From a virus, in the IMG/VR virus record IMGVR_UViG_3300046373_000116, positions 1 to 47,601 of that record: a stretch of 47,601 bases of DNA; one strand, 5' to 3'. The notes under the pieces are model-generated. The model was not told the origin of the DNA. It was given only the letters and a program-made list of their open reading frames with translations, and made no database searches. The translations under genes and the position numbers were made by a program. How positions within the stretch are numbered: the first letter of the stretch is position 1; each line of letters opens with the position of its first letter. Positions 8,784 to 17,195 of this stretch are shown one piece after another.

Positions 8784-8871
8784 ATATTTCCTCCCGCGTT
8801 TATCCGCCGCGTAGCGCATAGATTCCGTTTCAGTTTAATGTCGTGAACGTTCGGACAACGCAAATAAGCCG

Positions 8872-9681
8872 CTATAATTTTTCCGGCTTTCTTATCGGTG
8901 AGATTGTATGCCGACAATTCGGATGAAAAATCTCGCGCCGCGGTAAATCGCCAATATACGGATAATCACCTGGCGCATCCGGTACTAATTTAACAACGCG
9001 CCCTTCCCACTTAGCGCAAGCATCCGTAGCTCCGTGCCGCGAGATAACGCCGTATTGAACACCGCGACTGAGTGCTTCGTTAATCGTAGCGTCCATGTGC
9101 GCCCGCATAAGCTTCGTACGCGTCACCATATCAACGTATGTTTCGACTTTCCAACGTCTGCCTGCCGAATCTATAATCGCGTTATCGACCGCTTCGCCGA
9201 GTTCACGCCGTATGCGCGCTGCCGTATCCGCGTTAATAGTACGCCGTCCGTTTATATCGGCTTCCATACTAGCGCGCATTGTGTCCGCGACAGCCTTACG
9301 TATGGCCGCTTTCGTCCGGCGGTCGATGTTCTGCGTGACGACGAGTAAATCCGCGTAAGTATCATCGGTAGCTGCCGTAACAACTTCGCTATTCGCTTTG
9401 TTGAGCGGCGGTTCTTGATCGCGGTTGCGTATAACACCGAGCGCATCCAACGCCCGCACTACACCATCGCGCGCAGCTTTCGGAATCATACGGCTAAGCC
9501 ACGATCCGGCCTTATCGCGGAGATTTCCAAATATGCCGCCGATCTTCTTGACGGTTTCGTTAGCACCAGCATTCGTAAGCGGCATTTTCTCAACTTCGCG
9601 CTTGATGTCGCTAACAGCACCGTTAAATGACTGCGTGATTTCCGTTATATCCGCTTCGTAATCCGGTCGCTTATCCGCCAT
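8872..9681 (-). CDS. MuF-like minor head protein
   Basis: The 269-residue protein has the Mu gpF-type C-terminal domain at about residues 165-265. Key residues are TKLMRAHMDATINEALSRGV, ACAKWEGRVV and IFHPNCRHTISP. MuF proteins bind the portal and are injected or needed for early head assembly. The gene overlaps the portal end by 11 bases with no good SD of its own, so it is probably translationally coupled. There is no fused toxin domain in the N-terminal part. Confidence 0.88.
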   Translation of the reverse strand: MADKRPDYEADITEITQSFNGAVSDIKREVEKMPLTNAGANETVKKIGGIFGNLRDKAGSWLSRMIPKAARDGVVRALDALGVIRNRDQEPPLNKANSEVVTAATDDTYADLLVVTQNIDRRTKAAIRKAVADTMRASMEADINGRRTINADTAARIRRELGEAVDNAIIDSAGRRWKVETYVDMVTRTKLMRAHMDATINEALSRGVQYGVISRHGATDACAKWEGRVVKLVPDAPGDYPYIGDLPRREIFHPNCRHTISPIRKPEKL

Positions 9682-11188
9682 TGTTAAATACCGAGCTATC
9701 GACCGTACCGTTTACGCGTACTTCGTCAGCGTCAATTCGCGTAATTATTTCCGCAGCTTTCATATCATCGGCGCCATCCATCCGTTTAATCGCAGACATT
9801 ACGTCGATAGTCGACTTTCCACCGGTCCGTATCGCGTATATCTCGGCTTCCGCTTTATCGTCCGTTGGTATACCGTCGCGCCAATTGATAACGGGATATA
9901 CCGCTTCATACGGCTTGTAGCCGTCGACGCCTCTATTTGCGAAGTTCTCCAATAACATCGCCATCCACAGTGAATCGCGAATAGCTCGGTCAACGTGGTT
10001 TCGTATCCGCTTAACCTTCGAAAGAATCGGCATGAACCGCGCTTTGATTGCTCCGCCGTCCGTATGTGACGTGCCGGTCCCGCCTTTATCGGAAGCTAAT
10101 GTAGTACCGAAAAGCCACTGCGGAGTTTCCGACATTTGAAAGACGATACCGATAAGAATATCGAGCTCCTTAAATGCACCCTCTAATTGCGAGTTCCAAA
10201 CCATGTAACCAGGCGTCGCATCGTCCTTACTTACGGGAATATATTTACCGCCGAACCGTACGCTTCCGTCCGTCCCTACGTCTATATCCGGACCATACGC
10301 GGTAGGATCGCTGTGCTTCCACAATACGAAATCTATCTGTACGAGGCGGTCGTTAATCGCCGCTAATACGGACTCGAGTTTTTGAATTCCGCCGATTCCC
10401 TGCCAGGCGTCGTCGACCGTTTTATACGGAATGTGGCTGACTAATATCCGCGGCACGCCCGTCTCTATTACGTCCTCATCGCGTCCAGTCGCTACTTGAT
10501 CGCCGATTGTATAAACGGAAATTGGCGTTAAATACGTATTGTCTACGTCGCTAACACTTAAACGAAAACGCTCGTAGACGATAAGCCCCGCTAAGTGGCG
10601 TTCGACGTTAAGATACGGAATATCCTCGATTCCATTATCGATCCATTCGACAGAAGCAATATTTACCGCGTTGAACCGCTTATGAGATCCGCGCGTTAGC
10701 TCCGGAAATACATTAACAGCGCTGACGCCTTCGATAATCGGCTCGTTAGCGGATGTGTTCACGTACCCTAGCGCTTCAGCTTCGCTAGTATCGTGCCGTT
10801 GCGCGTAATATGTCTTAATCCACGCGTCGCCCCGTATTCCTGCGCCGATAACGACTTCGTGGACGAGCTGGTTCAAATCGTTCTCTTCGACGATACGGTT
10901 AAGCGCCACTTGCTCGGATGATGCGTCCGGCTTACCGGTTTCATACGAAGGCGGATCGCCCACCATTAAGTCCGCCGGCTTAGATACGAGGATATCGATC
11001 AAGTTAACCGCGATATATAACGTCCTCAACTGCGCGGCGTGTGGTGTATCTTTTAGAATATCGCTAGCACGTTCGTAAACTTCCGCTTGTTTGCCGTCGA
11101 AAATCTTCCGGTAGCGTTGATAATTCGCGATACGTTCGATATCGTTATGTGGCGGATACTGTGCGCCAGTAATAAATAACTTCGTCAA
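9671..11188 (-). CDS. Portal protein (SPP1 gp6-type)
   Basis: This 505-residue protein starts with TTG at 11188, seven bases after AGGAGG. YQRYRKIFDGKQAEVY, LRTLYIAVNLIDILVSKPADLMVGDPPSYE and the central GGIQKLESVLAAINDRLVQIDF are typical of SPP1-type portals. The portal forms the dodecameric ring at one capsid vertex for DNA entry and exit. It is flanked by large terminase and MuF, as expected. Confidence 0.93.
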   Translation of the reverse strand: MTKLFITGAQYPPHNDIERIANYQRYRKIFDGKQAEVYERASDILKDTPHAAQLRTLYIAVNLIDILVSKPADLMVGDPPSYETGKPDASSEQVALNRIVEENDLNQLVHEVVIGAGIRGDAWIKTYYAQRHDTSEAEALGYVNTSANEPIIEGVSAVNVFPELTRGSHKRFNAVNIASVEWIDNGIEDIPYLNVERHLAGLIVYERFRLSVSDVDNTYLTPISVYTIGDQVATGRDEDVIETGVPRILVSHIPYKTVDDAWQGIGGIQKLESVLAAINDRLVQIDFVLWKHSDPTAYGPDIDVGTDGSVRFGGKYIPVSKDDATPGYMVWNSQLEGAFKELDILIGIVFQMSETPQWLFGTTLASDKGGTGTSHTDGGAIKARFMPILSKVKRIRNHVDRAIRDSLWMAMLLENFANRGVDGYKPYEAVYPVINWRDGIPTDDKAEAEIYAIRTGGKSTIDVMSAIKRMDGADDMKAAEIITRIDADEVRVNGTVDSSVFNNGG

Positions 11189-11210
11189 TTAACGTCCTCC
11201 TTCCGTTTAA

Positions 11211-12965
11211 TTACATCCAACTCGGTTTATTACGCATAACGCGCTTCGCTTTCGCAACGTTCTCTACCGCGAGTTGTAGCGCATCGACCGAATCTACGTA
11301 ATCGCCGTGAGGATATTGCGCCATTTGATCGAGCAGCATCGTATGTGAACGGTTAAAAATCAGCGTTTTATTGTGCGCGTACGGCTCTAGCGATTCCATG
11401 CGCTCTTCCTTGCCGGATTTATGCGATTTAATATCGTTAATCCGCGTCCGTGTGGCGCCCTTCTTACGTAGCGCCTCCTGTAACTGGCGGTAAAATTCGT
11501 GCTGCGCGTTAATTGTCTCTACGCTGAATACGTGATGCTTAAATTCCGCGATTTTACCGCAGATCAAGTCGATATAAACGTGCGGCTGCTCTTTCGACGC
11601 GTACTCGTCTAATACGAATATGTGGCCGGTCTTTTCGTAGCGCCCGACCGTCAGTACCGCGTTATAGCAGGCGCGAGCATTTTTCCCCATCGATATGTCC
11701 CATGCGCCGCTTATCGTTAAGTCTTCGACGGGTATCCGTATGTCCTCGTAAACGACGAATCGCCGTCCGCCTACGTATTCATAACGGTAATAGCCGAAAT
11801 TCTCCGGAAAGAAGAACTGCTCGTCTTCGCTAAACGCGAGATTACGAAACTCCGAATTATATGCGCGCGTTCCCATGTTAAATTTTTCGTGCATTAGCGC
11901 GCGGTACGTCCAACGCCACGGCCACGCTAACTTTATACCGGCTTCGAGCGCGGTTTTATTCGCGTTGTAAAATTCGTCTACTTCCGCTAAGTCTTCAGTA
12001 CGTCCGTAGATTTCGAGATACTCGTCCCACAATTTCGGATTATCCGGCTCGCTAACTAACGCGCCATGGAACGACGACTTAAAATCCTTCCGCTTCAGTA
12101 CGTGATTTAGCAGTCCCGTTGCGCTTACCATCGTACCGACGAGAACTATCGCGGTCGACTGCGTACCGATCGGAACCACAACGGAATTAAACCAGTGGAC
12201 GAGCTTTTCCCGCGCCTCTTTCGTACCTTCGTTGTTTATCGATGACGGATCGTCGACAATAACGAGATCCGGTCGATAGCTTCCGTGACGTTTACCGCGG
12301 AGTTGTTTACCGGAAGATGACGCTTCAACTAGCGCGCCGGCTCCGGTAATGAACGCTTCTTCATTATCCTTCTCATTCTGCGTATTCCGCGGATCGAGCA
12401 GCGGTCCGAAGTCCTGGCGCAGCTTATCGTTAAATTTTAGCTGTTTGTTTACCCATCCGATAAGTTTCTTCGATAACGTATCCGTCTCGGAAATGACGAG
12501 AATGTAGCGCCGTTTGCGGAAAACTACTTGATGCAGCGGAAATGCATTCGAAAACATGCCGGATTTACTGTGGCCCCGCGCCGCTGCGATAGCTAACCGC
12601 GCATTACGCTCCGTATGATCTACGTAATCACATAAATCGAAAAACTCGCGGTGAATTGGCGCGATATCAGCGAGCGCGTCGTGCGGCGTTCCATCTTCGC
12701 CGTGGCGGACGATGTTGTCTTCGTTAGCGGCGTTATGCGCGTCCGATACGTACTCATACGTAAAATAAGCGACGTCTATTTCCGCGCGGTGAATACGTTT
12801 AAGGCGCGTGAGTTCCGCTATGTCTTCGCGTAAAGTGTCTACGTGGTATTCCGAAGCGCGTCCGCTATCATACAGCGCTTTTAATTTACGTGCGCGCTCC
12901 GTTATAAGTGTGATGCGTTCGGACCGCGCTTCTCTGTCTAACCATTGACCGTCTACGAGCGCGAT
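11211..12965 (-). CDS. terL: Large terminase subunit, probable AUC start
   Basis: The packaging motor has an N-terminal ATPase and C-terminal RNase H-like nuclease. Extending upstream of the first ATG (12557) restores a missing Walker A region, AIAAARGHSKSG at about residues 125-137, and no in-frame stop occurs. Walker B-like LVIVDD is near residue 235. Nuclease acidic residues are in AWDISMG, FVLDEYA and DYVDSVDAL. No in-frame ATG, GTG or TTG exists between the SD site AAGGAGG and residue 137. The best start is ATC at 12965, nine bases after AGGAGG, giving 584 residues, a usual TerL length. Starting at 12557 would delete the ATPase motif. Confidence 0.9.
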   Translation of the reverse strand: MALVDGQWLDREARSERITLITERARKLKALYDSGRASEYHVDTLREDIAELTRLKRIHRAEIDVAYFTYEYVSDAHNAANEDNIVRHGEDGTPHDALADIAPIHREFFDLCDYVDHTERNARLAIAAARGHSKSGMFSNAFPLHQVVFRKRRYILVISETDTLSKKLIGWVNKQLKFNDKLRQDFGPLLDPRNTQNEKDNEEAFITGAGALVEASSSGKQLRGKRHGSYRPDLVIVDDPSSINNEGTKEAREKLVHWFNSVVVPIGTQSTAIVLVGTMVSATGLLNHVLKRKDFKSSFHGALVSEPDNPKLWDEYLEIYGRTEDLAEVDEFYNANKTALEAGIKLAWPWRWTYRALMHEKFNMGTRAYNSEFRNLAFSEDEQFFFPENFGYYRYEYVGGRRFVVYEDIRIPVEDLTISGAWDISMGKNARACYNAVLTVGRYEKTGHIFVLDEYASKEQPHVYIDLICGKIAEFKHHVFSVETINAQHEFYRQLQEALRKKGATRTRINDIKSHKSGKEERMESLEPYAHNKTLIFNRSHTMLLDQMAQYPHGDYVDSVDALQLAVENVAKAKRVMRNKPSWM

Positions 12966-12983
12966 GTGAACGCACCTCCTTCG

Positions 12984-13169
12984 TTAATTTTCTACGAACT
13001 CTTCCGCGGTGGTAAATCCGCATCCATACGGACATTCGCCGTTTTGATTGCGGGAGTCGAATTTACTCTGCGCGAATACACCGTGAATTGGACAGCGATA
13101 CACGTTATACTTTGCGCGATCAACAAAATCGAGTATCATACGCTCCGTCTTCGTTATACGCTTACTCAT
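12984..13169 (-). CDS. Small zinc-finger-like protein between terminase genes
   Basis: The 61-residue protein contains CPIHGVFAQ and CPYGCGFTTAEE, a CxxH...CxxxC pattern that may bind one zinc ion. It overlaps the small terminase end by 8 bases, and its stop is followed at once by the terL SD. Similar small Cys/His proteins occur near terminase genes in Bacillota phages. A packaging or HNH-like accessory role is conceivable, but no catalytic motif is visible. Confidence 0.65.
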   Translation of the reverse strand: MSKRITKTERMILDFVDRAKYNVYRCPIHGVFAQSKFDSRNQNGECPYGCGFTTAEEFVEN

Positions 13170-13605
13170 CGTTACCGTCCGCTAAAAGTTCGCCCATTTC
13201 CGCGATTTCAGCTGCGATATCTTCGTTCGTGCGGGATGAGCCGGTATCTTTCGTTTCAACTATCTGGCGCTCCGTAATAAGACCGAACCGTTTGAAGTAG
13301 AGATCGATACCCTTTACGGACGGCTGCGCGCCGTTTATCGTTTTCATAAGCTGGCGGTAAACTAGCGGTCGATGCGATGATAGGAAGTCATCCGCGAGTA
13401 GATTTACGTATTCGATAAACGCCGCTTTCTGCGTCCGCCAGTTATATAGCGTTAAACGTGTCACTCCGACTTCTTCCGCGATAGCTTCGAGCGATTGGCG
13501 GCCCTCTTCGTCTACCGTAAAATCGCGTTCAACTAGCATTAAAGCTGCGCGGATCTGGCGGCCGTCTAACTTCGACTCTAGCGCTTTCTTTTTAGCGTTG
13601 TTCAT
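13162..13605 (-). CDS. terS: Small terminase subunit (phBC6A51-like)
   Basis: The protein has 147 residues and starts after AACGGAGGTGTAATGCG. A helix-turn-helix is seen at about residues 38-65 (QSLEAIAEEVGVTRLTLYNWRTQKAAFIEYVN), followed by a helical oligomerisation region. This is the layout of phBC6A51-type small terminases, which recognise the packaging site and load DNA on TerL. It is the first gene of the morphogenesis operon and borders a long non-coding region. Confidence 0.85.
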   Translation of the reverse strand: MNNAKKKALESKLDGRQIRAALMLVERDFTVDEEGRQSLEAIAEEVGVTRLTLYNWRTQKAAFIEYVNLLADDFLSSHRPLVYRQLMKTINGAQPSVKGIDLYFKRFGLITERQIVETKDTGSSRTNEDIAAEIAEMGELLADGNDE

Positions 13606-13863
13606 CGCATTACACCTCCGTTAAAATACGTTCACAATTCGTTGATTCTAGCGCGTTTATAGCGCGGACATACAAACACACCGCTGAAGCCCTAGCGCGC
13701 CTCTACGGTAGCAAAAACACGGTGAAAACGTTGCGTGGGCGCTGTGGATTCGGGAACGCTACGTAATTGGCGCGTGTTCCGTCCGAAAACGTACAGTTTC
13801 CGCTGCGACCCCGAGTTAGAAAAATAGTGCGCGGGTTCCGTACAGCAGTCGCAGCCACTCGGA

Positions 13864-13881
13864 GACCCCGCCTTGGGGGTC
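13864..13881. repeat. GC-rich hairpin GACCCC/GGGGTC
   Basis: A perfect 6-bp inverted repeat, GACCCC and GGGGTC, is separated by six bases. No U tract follows on either strand, so a classical terminator is unlikely. Confidence 0.5.
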
Positions 13882-13902
13882 ACGTTCATACCGCCGTCTA
13901 TT

Positions 13903-14265
13903 TGTCAAGCGTTAATTTTCGCCATCAATCCGCCGATCACGGTTGCGGCCGAATGTCAAGCGTTATCTTTTTATGCACCGTTTATGCAATAGAACATACG
14001 TTTGCGTCCGATAATACTCATTATGTAAACAAGCGTTAAACCGCGCCATTACGCCATTTAACGCCATATACACCGATATAACGCGATAAATACGCTTATA
14101 TCGTCAACAAAACGTTATGCATAAATAGTGCATACGCCTGTATGACGTAGATTGACGCTAATACACACTAATCAGCGCGTGTCAAGCGTTATTTTTATGC
14201 ATCCGTTATGCAATCGCTATCGGGCGCAATATGCGTTCACAACGTTAGCTGCGTGTCAAGCGTTA
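13903..14265 (+). repeat. Four direct repeats TGTCAAGCGTTA (iteron-like)
   Basis: Exact 12-bp copies occur at 13903-13914, 13954-13965, 14180-14191 and 14254-14265, all in one orientation. A degenerate copy (ACAAGCGTTAAA) lies near 14029. Copies two and four are longer: both continue into T-rich sequence, TATGCA, CCGTT and ATGCAAT, giving composite units of about 35 bp. On the minus strand each contains TTGACA, but no -10 box sits at the right distance in three of the four, so these do not look like promoters. Confidence 0.75.
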
Positions 14266-14614
14266 TTTACCCCGTGAGTCTCGGAAGGCTCTCCGGTGAG
14301 CGACGCCCAGCCCGTGATTAAGCGTAATTTACTCGCTATTAAGCGGTCGTTATACGTTATCACACGCTTATTCGTAGCCTATACGTTACCGTCCGCTAGT
14401 ACCTACGTTATTCCTACCGTACGGACTTCCTACGCATCAACGCTACCAATCGCCCCTACTCCGTACAATAACGGTTATAAGACGCTAATATAACGCTTCT
14501 ATATATGCGCGGTTAAATGATACGGAATAGTAGCGTTATACAGACGGTCGTTAACGAACCCTCTGCGCGTTGTAGATATCGTAGTAATAGCGGTGTATAA
14601 CGTATGCTCCCGTT

Positions 14615-14670
14615 GATTGTTGACAATCAGTGCGAGCCTAAGTGAAAGGCTTCGGACATAAACCGTGTCC
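14615..14670. repeat. Three tandem hairpins with 5-6 bp stems
   Basis: Perfect stems occur in series: GATTGT/ACAATC (14615-14628), AGCCT with a 7-base loop and AGGCT (14635-14651), and GGACA with a 7-base loop and TGTCC (14654-14670). The 5-bp stem plus 7-base loop geometry recalls tRNA arms, but loop bases and an acceptor stem do not fit a tRNA. It may be a structured RNA or a protein-binding DNA site. Confidence 0.5.
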
Positions 14671-14801
14671 TTGCCCCGCGCCGCTAACGCGTCACGGACG
14701 TATCAATTCAAATACCTTTATCGCGCGGTTTAATTTCTTACTTGTTCGCTAGGGCGTGTTTTTCGCCCGAAGCGTCGAGGCGCTCTTCCTCGAAATAGGC
14801 G

Positions 14802-15047
14802 TTACATTCCGATTAATACCGCTCCTCTAGCGAAGCTACTCATTAATACTTCGTGTTTCCATCTTCCGCCGTCATCCGTATAATTAGCGAAGATTACGTT
14901 AGGACGTTGTCCGCGGTAGTGTAATCCGCAGATTGACTCACCGTAGAATATCGCTTGCATTTTCATATCTGCGCTAGGTAACGGGAGTTTAGCATTTAGC
15001 TCATCCGCTTGTTCACGCGTTTGTACAACGATTAGAACGTATGTCAT
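14802..15047 (-). CDS. Hypothetical protein, 81 residues
   Basis: A clear SD (AACGGAGGCACCCG) precedes the ATG. The protein begins TYVLIVVQTREQADELNAKLPLP, a beta-alpha unit, and ends with FARGAVLIGM. I do not recognise the family. It is the last gene of the short operon containing the winged-helix protein, and two hairpins without U tracts follow it. Confidence 0.65.
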   Translation of the reverse strand: MTYVLIVVQTREQADELNAKLPLPSADMKMQAIFYGESICGLHYRGQRPNVIFANYTDDGGRWKHEVLMSSFARGAVLIGM

Positions 15048-15157
15048 CGGGTGCCTCCGTTATTCTTTTTGTATGATAAAGAATCAATCTCCGTAAATTT
15101 GCGCGATAAAAACCCGCGAAGCCACGCCCTGTATGGCCTCAAGGCACTTCGATTCGC

Positions 15158-15211
15158 GTGCAAAAAAGGGTACCTAATTCGCCTATATCGTGCAAAAAAG
15201 GGTACCTAATT
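15158..15211. repeat. Two exact direct repeats, core CAAAAAAGGGTACCTAATT
   Basis: A 22-23 bp sequence is repeated exactly at 15158-15179 and 15190-15211, 32 bp apart or about three helical turns. It contains the palindrome GGTACC next to an A6 tract. The second copy overlaps the last codons of the winged-helix protein gene. Spacing on one DNA face suggests a protein-binding site; no terminator stem is present. Confidence 0.8.
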
Positions 15212-16057
15212 TCTACGTTGGCTATTAAATAGCGCACGTAACATGCCGTCCGGCTCGCCAGGCTTACGGTAGAATACGTATGGATTCAGCGCGGTAAACT
15301 TCGCCCGCCGGTCCTCTACGTTAATCCATTCGCCAATGATGCGCGCCTTACGTAAACGTGCGAGAGACTCTTTCGTCTTAGTCTCCGTCATCCCCACGAT
15401 ATCGCCGATCTCGCTATCCGTTAGGAAGCGTATATCACTCGGATTAACGAATGGGTCTGCGCAGATAAGATTCGTATCATAGTGAACGTACGGCAGCAGC
15501 TTATATACGAAGCCGAGATCCGCCGCGGTCAAATTAAACGACTTCAGCGTAGTAAAGAACGTTTTAATTAGCGCATCGACGTCACCGCTCGCTTTCTTAC
15601 GAAAGTGGTAACGCTCGTTGATCGTAAAAACTCCGCTAGTCTCGAAGATAATACTGCGCGATTCCAGCTCGTCTACAATGGCGCGTGCTGTACGGTTGCT
15701 TACGTCCCATATACGCGCTAGATTCGATAATGTTAGCGGAGATCCTTCGCGGCCTTCCGTAACGAGTACGTTCGTTTTAAACTGTATGTACGGCTGTAGC
15801 ATTAACGTATAGCCGCAGTATTTATTCGATAAGCCGCGCGTTATACCGCGTATGTTGCGCATGTGGCCGAACGAGAAGTGACGCTTATCCCGTTCAAACT
15901 GCGCTGCCTTTTTGCCGGCTTCGTAGTGTTCAAGCGTTTTATATGTGTAAAGGCGGCCGGCTTCGTCTTTCGCCAACCGCTTACTTACTGGCGTTATACT
16001 ACCGATCGGAGCGCCGCTAATTAATCGCGCAATCTTACGTGCTGTATCGTTACTCAC
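15206..16057 (-). CDS. Winged-helix DNA-binding protein, possible replication initiator
   Basis: This 283-residue protein starts at GTG after AAGGTGGCTGCGC. It appears to have two winged-helix domains: one near residues 105-150 (SPLTLSNLARIWDVSNRTARAIVDELESRSIIFE) and one near 205-250 (FLTDSEIGDIVGMTETKTKESLARLRKARIIGEW). Two wHTH units are the plan of many plasmid and phage Rep initiators. Direct repeats lie at its 3' end, and iteron-like repeats lie about 1 kb further on. It could instead be a transcription regulator. The family was not identified with certainty. Confidence 0.6.
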   Translation of the reverse strand: MSNDTARKIARLISGAPIGSITPVSKRLAKDEAGRLYTYKTLEHYEAGKKAAQFERDKRHFSFGHMRNIRGITRGLSNKYCGYTLMLQPYIQFKTNVLVTEGREGSPLTLSNLARIWDVSNRTARAIVDELESRSIIFETSGVFTINERYHFRKKASGDVDALIKTFFTTLKSFNLTAADLGFVYKLLPYVHYDTNLICADPFVNPSDIRFLTDSEIGDIVGMTETKTKESLARLRKARIIGEWINVEDRRAKFTALNPYVFYRKPGEPDGMLRALFNSQRRN

Positions 16058-16403
16058 GCGCAGCCACCTTACCTACGCGATCCGCTATTGCGCTATATAA
16101 CGCTGGATCATTACTGACCGCGAATAAACGCGTCAGATCCGTAGATTTAACATAGCCTGCTTCGTCTGCGTGTCCGATAATCGGCGCTAAAACCGCATAC
16201 TCCACGTCAGCCGTGATGACATTATGCTCAGCGCCTTCCCACGTAATAACTTCGTTCTTACGGAATACACCGTTTGTTACCGCTTCTAATTCGCGAAGAT
16301 CCGCAGTCGCCCGCTTAGCCTCACGTTGTAGCGCCTTTAGTCCGCTGATTGCTTCCGATACGTCTACGTTAACCTTTACGTTTAATCCGCCATTTTCGAC
16401 CAT
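16050..16403 (-). CDS. Hypothetical protein, 117 residues
   Basis: The start follows CGGAGGCGTTGTAA. The N-terminal part (NVDVSEAISGLKALQREAKRATADLRELE) is an amphipathic coiled-coil segment seen in several phage small proteins. The C-terminal half (LAPIIGHADEAGYVKSTDLTRLFAVSND) has no known motif. The gene overlaps the winged-helix gene by 8 bases, so the two are probably co-expressed. Confidence 0.65.
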   Translation of the reverse strand: MVENGGLNVKVNVDVSEAISGLKALQREAKRATADLRELEAVTNGVFRKNEVITWEGAEHNVITADVEYAVLAPIIGHADEAGYVKSTDLTRLFAVSNDPALYSAIADRVGKVAARE

Positions 16404-16520
16404 TTACAACGCCTCCGATTCGAATAGTTACGTAGGTATGCACTCAATTGTGCGGGGAGCGAATCCCATGCGCCTACGCTCGCGATATGACGAGTTGTGA
16501 TTTCGAAACTAAGTCAACGC

Positions 16521-16550
16521 AAAAAAGACGCCCACTTATTTCACGGCGTC
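16521..16550 (-). terminator. Rho-independent terminator (minus strand)
   Basis: Read on the minus strand: GACGCC, a 12-base loop, GGCGTC, then TTTTTT. The stem and U6 tract are classical. It isolates the operon beginning at 16403 from transcription entering from above 16.5 kb. Confidence 0.85.
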
Positions 16551-16721
16551 CAATCTGCGTTATTTACCTGTCTATAACGTACTAGCGTGAGAACGCCTAA
16601 ATTATACGGTCGGAGTCCGAAATAATCCGAAATAATCCGTTAAATGTGGCGAAATTGTGACGTAAAAACACCAACCTCCCATTGATCGTGTATAAACTTA
16701 GCGTATAGTACAGCGACAAAT
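16551..16721. other. Intergenic stretch between two terminators
   Basis: No gene is supported. It contains two tandem TCCGAAATAA copies (16616-16635) and, on the minus strand, an isolated TATAAT at 16601-16606 without a good -35 box. Confidence 0.4.
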
Positions 16722-16740
16722 AAAAAAGCACCGTCAGGCT
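16722..16740 (-). terminator. Terminator of the low-CG two-gene cassette
   Basis: The minus strand reads AGCCTGACGGTGCT followed by TTTTTATTT. The stem is short with one bulged base. It lies 19 bases after the stop of the 55-residue gene, a natural end for that transcript. Confidence 0.55.
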
Positions 16741-16758
16741 CTTTCTGTAAGCTCTGTG

Positions 16759-16926
16759 TTATTTGTTAAGAAATTCTCTTCCTGGTTTAGTGATGTCTTT
16801 GTTGTATTGTTCAATTGATACGCAATAAGAACAACCTGCTCCATAGTGTCCGCATATCATGTTTGATTCTTTGTATCTGTGAATTTTGCAACATTTCTTG
16901 TTCGGGCACTCTTCATTTGTTTTCAT
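16759..16926 (-). CDS. Cys-rich small protein, 55 residues
   Basis: The ATG at 16926 follows GAGGTGATTAATGG and overlaps the upstream stop as ATGA. The protein has seven cysteines arranged as C-x5-CC, C and C-x2-C pairs (ECPNKKCCKIH, MICGHYGAGCSYC), suggesting one or two zinc sites. Codons are AAA/AAC-rich and poor in CG, unlike neighbouring genes, which points to separate acquisition. It is the second gene of a cassette driven by the divergent promoter at 17.23 kb. Function unknown. Confidence 0.75.
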   Translation of the reverse strand: MKTNEECPNKKCCKIHRYKESNMICGHYGAGCSYCVSIEQYNKDITKPGREFLNK

Positions 16927-17180
16927 CCATTAATCACCTCGATTTCCGCATTCAGCATTTCGATCATGTGTCCATGCGCTTGCTGTTCGTTTGTGATTTC
17001 ATTTTGCTTACGTTGCTTGTCCCAACCACGGCTATGCGCCATTTCCACGAAAAAGTCATTGTAATCGTTGGATGCGCTGAACTGCATCGTCACACATTCG
17101 CTTGTATCGAATTCGGGAGTTTCAGCTAATACTTTCTGAGCCATTTCTTTTAAAACTGTTTGGATTGTTTTCATATTCAT
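16923..17180 (-). CDS. Hypothetical acidic protein under divergent promoter, 85 residues
   Basis: A clear SD (AACGGAGGTAATGAAT) precedes the start; the ATG two codons later is also possible. The protein is charged and helical, with VLKEMAQKVLAETPEFDTSECVTMQF and FFVEMAHSRGW in the middle. There is no recognised family. Low CG content sets it apart from the flanking genes. It is the first gene expressed from the operator-covered minus promoter, opposite the Cro-like repressor, so it is a probable repressed early or lysogeny-linked product. Confidence 0.72.
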   Translation of the reverse strand: MNMKTIQTVLKEMAQKVLAETPEFDTSECVTMQFSASNDYNDFFVEMAHSRGWDKQRKQNEITNEQQAHGHMIEMLNAEIEVING

Positions 17181-17195
17181 TACCTCCGTTTTATC

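Larger units (their letters stand above)
13606..14801. other. 1.2-kb non-coding control region, candidate origin and/or packaging site
   Basis: No supportable gene is present on either strand. The region holds four copies of TGTCAAGCGTTA, several TTATGCA words resembling DnaA-box cores, a GC-rich hairpin at 13864-13881 and three tandem hairpins at 14615-14670. Two further GC-rich hairpins, GGGCG/CGCCC and CGAGG/CCTCG, lie at about 14750-14793 just after the 81-residue gene. It separates the small terminase from a gene for a possible replication initiator. Origin, pac/cos or regulatory roles are all possible. Confidence 0.55.

Noticed and set aside
13692-13889. Minus-strand frame of 65 codons in the control region
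   Set aside because: No SD, and it contains the GC-rich hairpin; composition looks non-coding.
13903-14265. TTGACA words in the minus strand of the TGTCAAGCGTTA repeats as four promoters
   Set aside because: Only one copy (near 14180) has a tolerable -10 (TATTAG, 16 bases); the others have none.
14296-14493. Plus-strand reading frame of 65 codons with GTG start
   Set aside because: The SD is weak, composition follows the surrounding TA/CG-rich non-coding sequence, and the predicted peptide (rich in Tyr, Thr, Ser, Pro) has no domain-like pattern.
14635-14670. A tRNA gene
   Set aside because: Stem-loop sizes fit, but T-loop and anticodon-loop bases and an acceptor stem are absent on both strands.
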